DNA from: Dehalococcoidia bacterium
GTDB taxonomy: Bacteria > Chloroflexota > Dehalococcoidia > GIF9 > AB-539-J10
NCBI GenBank assembly: GCA_030606165.1
Contig: JAUWGZ010000020.1
Coordinates: 1-17,839, forward strand
Direction: 5' to 3'
Length of the DNA stretch: 17,839 nucleotides
Below are positions 1-6,000 of the stretch, one piece after another (the stretch's first letter is position 1; every line of letters starts with the position of its first letter). The notes beneath the pieces were generated by a model, which ran no database searches, was not told where the DNA came from, and worked only from the letters and a program-made list of their open reading frames with translations. A program made the position numbers and the translations under genes.

Positions 1-377
1 TAAACGACATTTATCTTCCGGTAATGGCTGGTGAGTATACTGAAGCCGAATGTAATGGCAGATACATTTATACGATTAACGAAAAGAAGTATGACGAGTG
101 TAGCTTCTGCAGGGCTTCCTGCCCATCCAGGGAGCTTTTCAAAGACCCTGATTCCGGTCTCCCTCTAAAATGTGATATGTGTGAAGAAAAACCGCCACTA
201 CCAGAGCCGTTATGTGTTCAATGGTGCTTATCTGATGCCCTGACTTACGAAGAAAGGGAAGAGGAAGGGGAAGAAGAGGAGAAGCGGGGGGAGATGGAGA
301 TAGGATTAGAATCATTAATAAAAAAACATGGATTAAAGACGGTAATGGATACCGTTACCCGATTAGCAAAGGGCTAA
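1..377 (+). CDS. 4Fe-4S dicluster ferredoxin-like electron-transfer protein (BamC-like), 5'-truncated
   Basis: The reading frame is open from base 3 to the stop at 375-377, and the first in-frame ATG (24) has no Shine-Dalgarno sequence before it. The gene therefore most likely begins upstream and this is its C-terminal part. Numbering from that ATG, cysteines at 26, 29, 33, 50, 53, 64 and 68 form the second half of a HycB/DmsB-type polyferredoxin, with the usual Lys-Cys-x2-Cys and Cys-x3-Cys-x2-Asp-Ala-Leu ending. Only seven of the eight expected cysteines are present, because the first Cys of the Cys-x2-Cys-x2-Cys-x3-Cys-Pro motif is absent. A very acidic linker (about residues 75-90) leads to a short helical tail. 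Such proteins pass electrons between a catalytic AOR-type subunit and Hdr-like partners in the cytoplasm. Its place directly before an HdrD-like gene matches bamC. The family is clear; the Bam role is inferred from order. Confidence 0.72.
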   Translation, partial: NDIYLPVMAGEYTEAECNGRYIYTINEKKYDECSFCRASCPSRELFKDPDSGLPLKCDMCEEKPPLPEPLCVQWCLSDALTYEEREEEGEEEEKRGEMEIGLESLIKKHGLKTVMDTVTRLAKG

Positions 378-411
378 AACATTAAGGCGAAAGAAGAGGG
401 GAAAAAAGATA

Positions 412-1554
412 GTGGAGATTGTAGCACCCTTCAAAGAGGCAATAGATGCCATAAAAGAGACTGGTGGAGAAGCCTTCAAATTATGCTATCAATGCGGATT
501 ATGTGATACTGTTTGTCCGTGGAACAGGGTTAGAAACTTTAGTATGCGCAACATAGTCCGGCAGGCTGCGTTCGGTTTGCCTGAGATAGAAGGTGAAGAT
601 ATATGGCGTTGTACTACCTGCGGAAGCTGCTCTCAGCGGTGCCCCAGGGGAGTAGGAACGATAGACGTTAGCGTATCCTTCCGCAGAATTGCCTCGGAAG
701 CAAGGATTTCTCCTGCTCCAATCCACACCGTAAGTGCGAGCCTCGGTGCTGAAGGCAACCCCTTGGGTGAAGAACGAGAAAAGAGGGCAGATTGGACAGA
801 AGGTCTGTCTGTAAAAACGTTCACCGAGGGGATGGAAGTTTTGTATTTTCCCGGCTGCTACCCTAGCGATGACTCAAGATTAAGAAAAGTAGCTGCTGCC
901 ACAGCCAATATCCTTAACAGGGCAGGGGTAGATTTTGGGATACTGGGTTCCAAGGAGAATTGCTGCGGAGAAAGCATCCGCAAGACGGGCGATGAGGAAT
1001 TATACAAACGCTTGGCCAGGGAAAACATTAAAACTTTTATAGATAACGGGGTGCATAAAATTCTTGTTTCTTCCCCCCATTGCTACCACACCTTCAAAAA
1101 CGAGTATCCCGAATTTAATGCCAACTTTGAGGTGGTTCATATCTCCCAATATTTATTCGAGCTTATTAATGAGGGAAGGCTCGAGCTCAGCAAGGAGTAT
1201 GGGAAGAAAATTACTTATCATGACCCATGTTACCTGGGTCGGCATAATGGCATATATGACGAACCCCGAGAGGTCTTAAAGAAGGTACCCGGTTTAGAAC
1301 TGATTGAGATGGCTGATTCGCGGGAAGATAGTCTCTGTTGCGGAGGGGGAGGAGGCAGGATTTGGATGGACACTCCAAAGGGTGAAAGATTCTCCGACCT
1401 CAGATTAGAACAAGCTATTGAGGTCGGGGCTGAGGTGCTGGTTACCTCCTGCCCATATTGCGTCACCAATTTTGAGGATAGCAGGTTAACCCTGGAGGAT
1501 AGTGAAGTCATAGAGATTAAAGACATCACGGAAATTATCCAGGAAGTGATTTAG
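412..1554 (+). CDS. HdrD-like (HdrC-HdrB fusion) iron-sulfur protein, BamD-like
   Basis: This 380-residue protein starts at a GTG with a purine-rich ribosome site (AGAGGGG, about 395-401). Residues 25-35 and 67-77 hold two Cys-x2-Cys-x2-Cys-x3-Cys-Pro motifs, forming an HdrC-like ferredoxin domain. Two CCG domains follow, of the kind that bind the noncubane clusters of HdrB/HdrD: Cys149, Cys184-Cys185-Gly and Cys224; then Cys273, Cys309-Cys310-Gly and Cys347-x2-Cys350. The first CCG domain has Ser in place of the first Cys of its final Cys-x2-Cys, while the second is complete. In HdrB/HdrD these clusters deliver electrons to a disulfide or onward to a partner. Here the protein lies between a ferredoxin-like gene and a tandem HdrA, the position of bamD. 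It has no membrane segment and is predicted soluble. A GlpC/LldE-type role is less likely given the neighbours. Confidence 0.88.
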   Translation: MEIVAPFKEAIDAIKETGGEAFKLCYQCGLCDTVCPWNRVRNFSMRNIVRQAAFGLPEIEGEDIWRCTTCGSCSQRCPRGVGTIDVSVSFRRIASEARISPAPIHTVSASLGAEGNPLGEEREKRADWTEGLSVKTFTEGMEVLYFPGCYPSDDSRLRKVAAATANILNRAGVDFGILGSKENCCGESIRKTGDEELYKRLARENIKTFIDNGVHKILVSSPHCYHTFKNEYPEFNANFEVVHISQYLFELINEGRLELSKEYGKKITYHDPCYLGRHNGIYDEPREVLKKVPGLELIEMADSREDSLCCGGGGGRIWMDTPKGERFSDLRLEQAIEVGAEVLVTSCPYCVTNFEDSRLTLEDSEVIEIKDITEIIQEVI

Positions 1555-1586
1555 GGAACCGAAGAAACCTGATAAGGACGGAGAAA

Positions 1587-4500
1587 GTGGAAAAAGGACC
1601 AGTTGAAGGACAGTTTGTTAATAGTACCGCGGAAAGAAATATCGGAGATGTTATGGTTGTCGGTGGAGGGATCAGCGGTATTCAAGCCTCCCTTGATCTG
1701 GCTGAAACGGGTTTCAAGGTTTATCTGGTTGAAAGCTCACCGACTATTGGCGGCAAGATGGCCCAGCTTGATAAGACCTTTCCCACCAATGACTGCTCTA
1801 TGTGCATCGAATCTCCCAAGTTTATTGAATGTAACAGACATCCCAATATAGAGATCCTGACCTATACTGAGGTTGACAGGGTAGAAGGGGAAGCAGGAGA
1901 CTTCAAGGTAACCCTGATTAAGAAGCCCAGATACATTATAGAAGATAAATGCCGGGGTTGTACTACCTGTACCGAGTACTGCCCGGTCAAGGTCCCCGAT
2001 AAATATAATCAAAACTTATCTTTGAATAAATGCACCCACATATACTTCTCTCAAGCAGTTCCGCTTGTCACCTATATAGACCCTGATGCCTGCCTTTACC
2101 TCCAAGACGAGAAATGCAACATTTGCGTAGGAGTCTGTGAGAATAACGCCATAGATCTTCATCAAAAGGAGGAAAAGGTAGAAGTAGAGGTAGGGGCGAT
2201 AATTCTGTCTCCGGGCTATGAGATATTTGACCCGAAGCTGAGGGGCGACTATGGCTACGGAAAGATGGAAAACGTGATAACCAGTCTTGACTTTGAACGA
2301 ATATTATGTTCCACCGGGCCTTACGAAGGTGAGCTAAGGCGCCCTTCTGACGGGCAGCATCCGAAGAATATGGCCTGGATTCAGTGCGTCGGTTCCAGAC
2401 AGGTTATACCGGGCGGTAACAGCTATTGTTCAGCCGTATGCTGCACGTATACCCAGAAGCAGGTGATTCTGGCAAAAGACCATGACACTGATATTAAGGC
2501 TACTATATTCCATAACGATATCCGGTCATTTGGCAAGGATTTCGAGCGATTTTATCAAAGGACAGAGAACCTTCCTGGCATCAGATTTATAAGAAGCTAC
2601 GTATCAATAGGCAAAGAGCTACCAGAAAGCAAGAATGTAACCATAAAATACTCTACTACCGATGACGGAGTAAAGGAAGAGGAATTCGACTTTGTTGTAT
2701 TATCCGTTGGCTTGAACCCTCCTGATGGTGTGGAAGAATTGGCTGATAAGTTCGGCATCGAACTCGAATCGCATAGATTCTGTAAAACTAATCCGGTTAA
2801 TCCTATTGAGACCTCCCGCCCGGGAATCTTTGTCAGCGGAGCCTTCAGAGGTCCTATAGATATCCCCGAGTCGGTAATGGCCGCCAGCGGGGCTAACGCC
2901 CTTTGCAGCCAACTCCTTGCCTATCGGCGAGGGAAGCTGGCCAGAGAAAGGGTATATCCACCGGAAAGGGATGTTTCGGGAGAAGAACCGAGGATAGGAG
3001 TCTTTGTCTGTCACTGTGGAGCCAACATCGGAAGAGTGGTAGATGTTCCTTCGGTAGTGGAATATGCTCTGACCTTACCTAATGTTGTCCACGCTCAGGA
3101 AGACCTCTTTACCTGTTCTACCGATGCTGCCCGAGAAATAGCCGATGCCATCAGAGAAAAGGGGCTCAATCGTGTGGTTGTCGCCGCCTGTACCCCCAGG
3201 ACACATGAGCCGCTATTCAGGGACACGCTTCGCGAGGGGGGAATTAATCCATACTACTTTGAGTTTGCTAATATAAGGGAACATTGCTCCTGGGTCCATT
3301 CTCGAGAAAAGGAAGCCGCCACCCGGAAGGCAAAGGATATAGTCCGGATGTCGGTAGCCCGGGCGGCCATTTTACAGCCCTTACAGGAATTCCAGCTACC
3401 GGTCGACAAAAGAGGGTTAATAGTCGGCGGGGGTATAGCCGGAATGACCAGCGCTCTGAGCCTGGCCAACCAGGGATTTGAGGTTTACTTGGTGGAAAAG
3501 GATACCGACTTGGGGGGGATAGCTCGAAGAATTCATTACACCCTGGACGAGATGGATGTTCAGGCTTACCTGAGTGATATTATCCGCAAAGTTTACCAAC
3601 ACCCCTTAATTCATGTATCTACCGATGCTACAATCACTGAGGCTTCCGGTTATGTGGGGAATTTCGTAACCAAGGTGAAGTCGGGAGGAAGGGTCAGGGA
3701 GATAAAACACGGAATAACCATCATCGCTACCGGCGCTGAAGAGTATAAACCCACTGAATACCTTTATGGGCAGGATGATAGAGTGTTTACCCTGCTGGAG
3801 TTAGGGGAGCAAATCGCCAAAAGGGAAGCTGGGGTAGTTAACGCCGAGAGCCTGGTGATGATTCAATGTGTAGGCTGCCGAAACGAAGACAGAAATTACT
3901 GCAGTCGGGTATGTTGCAATAATGCTATAACCTGCGCCTTGAAACTAAAAGAGATAAACCCTCAGATGGATATCTACATTATCTATCGAGATATGAGGAC
4001 TTACGGGTTTGCTGAGGACTATTACCGGGAAGCGGCGGACCGGGAGGTGAAGTTCATCCGTTATGAACCGGATGATAAACCCCAGGTGGAGGCTACCGAG
4101 GAGGGTGGCAAGCAGATTCTAAGGGTCACCGTGACCGATCCTATTTTAGGTAATAAGATTGCGTTGGATGCCGATGCCATTGCTTTAGCTGCCGCTGTTA
4201 TTCCTTCAGCAACCAATACTGAAATATGCCGGTTATTCAAGGTACCTCTGAATCCGGATGGTTTCTTCCAAGAAGCCCATGTAAAACTACGGCCCGTTGA
4301 TTTTGCTGCCGATGGCGTTTTCCTGTGCGGGACGGCTCACTATCCCAAGCATATACCGGAATCGATTAGCCAGGCTTACGGAGCTGCCGGCCGGGCGGTA
4401 ACTATTCTTTCCAAGGATTCAGTCACCGCCTCCGGTGCTATTTCTGAAGTAAATGAGGATGAGTGTATAGCGTGCGGGGCTTGTATTTCGGTTTGTAAGT

Positions 4501-4688
4501 ATGGTGCTATAGAGTTTCATGACACACCACAAGGCAGAAAAGCCAGGGTTATTCCTGTCCTCTGTAAGGGGGATGGTCTGTGTAATTCGAAGTGTCCAGC
4601 GGGGGCTATTTCCGCGAAACACTATACAGACGAGCAAATCTTTGCTGAAATTGACGCCGCGGCTCCGGCCCTTGTAGAAGTCCGCTAA
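1587..4688 (+). CDS. hdrA: Tandem HdrA-like FAD/iron-sulfur protein (BamE-like), 1033 aa
   Basis: This is a soluble flavoprotein hub that in Hdr complexes bifurcates or confurcates electrons at FAD. It contains two HdrA units. The first (residues about 20-455) has a Rossmann FAD motif GGGISG (26-31), ferredoxin clusters at Cys122/125/128/132 and Cys169/177/180/184, and the HdrA signature Cys267...Cys281-x3-Cys285-Cys286. The second (about 469-1033) begins with the HdrA N-terminal domain (FVCHCG at 473-478, Cys510, Cys535). It then has GGGIAG (614-619), Cys761...Cys772-x3-Cys776-Cys777, and a C-terminal ferredoxin domain at Cys960/963/966/970 and Cys993/Asp996/Cys999/Cys1003. The last motif has Asp where Cys is usual. 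At about 110 kDa it is nearly twice a normal bacterial HdrA and fits BamE. The start is GTG with AAGGA eight bases upstream. The equivalent in the second module is broken into three polypeptides. Confidence 0.92.
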   Translation: MEKGPVEGQFVNSTAERNIGDVMVVGGGISGIQASLDLAETGFKVYLVESSPTIGGKMAQLDKTFPTNDCSMCIESPKFIECNRHPNIEILTYTEVDRVEGEAGDFKVTLIKKPRYIIEDKCRGCTTCTEYCPVKVPDKYNQNLSLNKCTHIYFSQAVPLVTYIDPDACLYLQDEKCNICVGVCENNAIDLHQKEEKVEVEVGAIILSPGYEIFDPKLRGDYGYGKMENVITSLDFERILCSTGPYEGELRRPSDGQHPKNMAWIQCVGSRQVIPGGNSYCSAVCCTYTQKQVILAKDHDTDIKATIFHNDIRSFGKDFERFYQRTENLPGIRFIRSYVSIGKELPESKNVTIKYSTTDDGVKEEEFDFVVLSVGLNPPDGVEELADKFGIELESHRFCKTNPVNPIETSRPGIFVSGAFRGPIDIPESVMAASGANALCSQLLAYRRGKLARERVYPPERDVSGEEPRIGVFVCHCGANIGRVVDVPSVVEYALTLPNVVHAQEDLFTCSTDAAREIADAIREKGLNRVVVAACTPRTHEPLFRDTLREGGINPYYFEFANIREHCSWVHSREKEAATRKAKDIVRMSVARAAILQPLQEFQLPVDKRGLIVGGGIAGMTSALSLANQGFEVYLVEKDTDLGGIARRIHYTLDEMDVQAYLSDIIRKVYQHPLIHVSTDATITEASGYVGNFVTKVKSGGRVREIKHGITIIATGAEEYKPTEYLYGQDDRVFTLLELGEQIAKREAGVVNAESLVMIQCVGCRNEDRNYCSRVCCNNAITCALKLKEINPQMDIYIIYRDMRTYGFAEDYYREAADREVKFIRYEPDDKPQVEATEEGGKQILRVTVTDPILGNKIALDADAIALAAAVIPSATNTEICRLFKVPLNPDGFFQEAHVKLRPVDFAADGVFLCGTAHYPKHIPESISQAYGAAGRAVTILSKDSVTASGAISEVNEDECIACGACISVCKYGAIEFHDTPQGRKARVIPVLCKGDGLCNSKCPAGAISAKHYTDEQIFAEIDAAAPALVEVR

Positions 4689-4733
4689 TGAACATGGTAG
4701 GGTTGCTCTTTAAGAGGGAGCTAAAGAATAGCT

Positions 4734-5495
4734 ATGGGATACGAATTTGAACCAAAGATTTTAGGATTTTTGTGTAACTGGTGTTGCTACGCCGGGGCGG
4801 ACCTTGCGGGGGTTTCCCGGTATCAATACCCCACTAATATGAGGATAATAAGGGTGATGTGCTCCGGCAGAGTCGACCCGGCATTCATACTCCGAGCTTT
4901 CTCAAACGGAATGGACGGGGTGTTTGTCGGCGGTTGTTGGCTTGGCGAATGCCACTATGTTACGGAAGGAAATTACGAGGCATTAAGCGTGATGCATATA
5001 TGTAAAAAATTACTGAAACTGATAGGGGTAAACCCTGAAAGGTTAAGGCTTGAATGGGTATCTGCCTCTCAAGGAATCCGTTTCGCTGAAGTTATTACTG
5101 ACTTTGTTAAGAAGCTAAAGGAGTTAGGACCTCTGGGAATAGGCGAAGGGATAGATGCAGATGGATTAAAGTTAAAATTTGAAGCGGTTAGAAGCTTGGT
5201 CCCTTACATTAAGCTGGTGGAAAGGGAGCGGCTGAGAGTACATTTTGAAACAGAAGATGAGTATGACAAGTTTTTCAGCAGTGAAGAGGTAGATAGATTA
5301 TTCCGTGAATTAATTGTAGATAAATTGACAATAAGCCAAATTTTGTTACTCTTGCGAGAAAGACCCCTTTCCACTGGAGAAATCTCTGAGATTTTGGGCT
5401 TAAGCCAGTCTGAAGTTTCCAGGTACCTTAATAGTTCAGCAAAAGACGGATTAGTCAGGTTCGATGAAGTCCAGAAGTGCTTTGTTCCCGTTTAA
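4734..5495 (+). CDS. mvhD: MvhD/FlpD-like hydrogenase iron-sulfur subunit with C-terminal helix-turn-helix extension (BamF-like)
   Basis: Residues 1-135 are an MvhD-type domain that carries electrons into HdrA. Cys14, Cys17, Cys18, Cys43, Cys68 and Cys73 lie in the family motifs CNWC, the VMCSGR block and GGCWLGECHY. All are ordinary Cys codons, with no in-frame TGA for selenocysteine as known for some BamF proteins. At 253 residues the protein is about 110 longer than the second MvhD in this window. The extra part has a charged region (145-195) and then about residues 203-253 that read like a winged helix-turn-helix of the ArsR/MarR kind (STGEISEILGLSQSEVSRYL, then KDGLVRFDE). It follows the tandem HdrA and precedes nuoE, the place of bamF. 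DNA under the extension is A+T-rich (18 G/C of 60 at 5281-5340). Its ribosome site (GAGGGAG, 4714-4720) is rather far from the ATG. Electron transfer is well supported; any DNA binding by the tail is inferred. Confidence 0.88.
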   Translation: MGYEFEPKILGFLCNWCCYAGADLAGVSRYQYPTNMRIIRVMCSGRVDPAFILRAFSNGMDGVFVGGCWLGECHYVTEGNYEALSVMHICKKLLKLIGVNPERLRLEWVSASQGIRFAEVITDFVKKLKELGPLGIGEGIDADGLKLKFEAVRSLVPYIKLVERERLRVHFETEDEYDKFFSSEEVDRLFRELIVDKLTISQILLLLRERPLSTGEISEILGLSQSEVSRYLNSSAKDGLVRFDEVQKCFVPV

Positions 5496-5502
5496 AACGG
5501 GA
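5486..5502. repeat. Perfect inverted repeat overlapping the mvhD stop codon
   Basis: TCCCGTTT and AAACGGGA (8-base arms, one base between) cover the TAA of the upstream gene and end 18 bases before nuoE. As RNA it could form a 6-bp stem with a 5-base loop. No run of T follows, so it is not a normal intrinsic terminator. It may be a processing or stability element, or chance. Confidence 0.35.
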
Positions 5503-5520
5503 TAGCAGGAGCAGGATTAA

Positions 5521-6000
5521 GTGAAAGAGAAGAAAGTCAGGTCAGAGGCTAGGGGTGGCGGTAAAATTGAGCAGATTATAAATAAATATCAAGGCGATCC
5601 TAGTTCGCTGATCCAATTATTGTTGGAGATTCAGCGCGAAAATCGCTGGCTTCCTAATGAAGCATTAAAGAAGGTCAGTAAAACATTAGGAGTGCCTTTA
5701 AGCCAGATACAACATGTAGCCACCTTTTATAAAGCCTTTAGTTTGGTTCCTAGAGGGCGTCATGAAGTTCAAGTATGTCTGGGCACTGCCTGCCATGTGC
5801 GAGGTGGGCCAAGAATTCTGGATAGGGTAGAGGAGATCCTGGGCATTCAAGCTGGACAGACGACCACAGATATGGAGTTTACCTTAGAGACTGTCAACTG
5901 CCTGGGCTGCTGTGCTTTAGGACCGGTGATGGTAGTGGATGGAAAGTATCACGGCAAGATAACACCGACCGAGGCTGAGGAAGTGCTGAAAAAGCTGTGA
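5521..6000 (+). CDS. nuoE: NuoE-like [2Fe-2S] NADH dehydrogenase subunit, copy 1 (BamG-like)
   Basis: This 159-residue thioredoxin-fold [2Fe-2S] protein starts at GTG, with AGGAG at 5507-5511 nine bases before it. The N-terminal helical part (residues 15-75) ends in the family's VATFYKAFSLVPRGRH stretch. The cluster is bound by Cys86-x4-Cys91 and Cys127-x3-Cys131, and the GPVMVVDGKYHGKI segment follows. NuoE partners NuoF and sits beside its FMN; the N1a-type cluster is off the main electron path. The gene lies 13 bases before nuoF and after mvhD, as bamG does. The C-terminal 34 residues are almost identical to those of the second NuoE (9144-9605), whereas the N-terminal parts differ much more. 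Confidence 0.93.
   Translation: MKEKKVRSEARGGGKIEQIINKYQGDPSSLIQLLLEIQRENRWLPNEALKKVSKTLGVPLSQIQHVATFYKAFSLVPRGRHEVQVCLGTACHVRGGPRILDRVEEILGIQAGQTTTDMEFTLETVNCLGCCALGPVMVVDGKYHGKITPTEAEEVLKKL

Noticed and set aside
4734..5495. Selenocysteine in the MvhD/BamF-like protein
   Set aside because: All family cysteine positions are TGT/TGC and there is no internal in-frame TGA; the second MvhD is also all-Cys.
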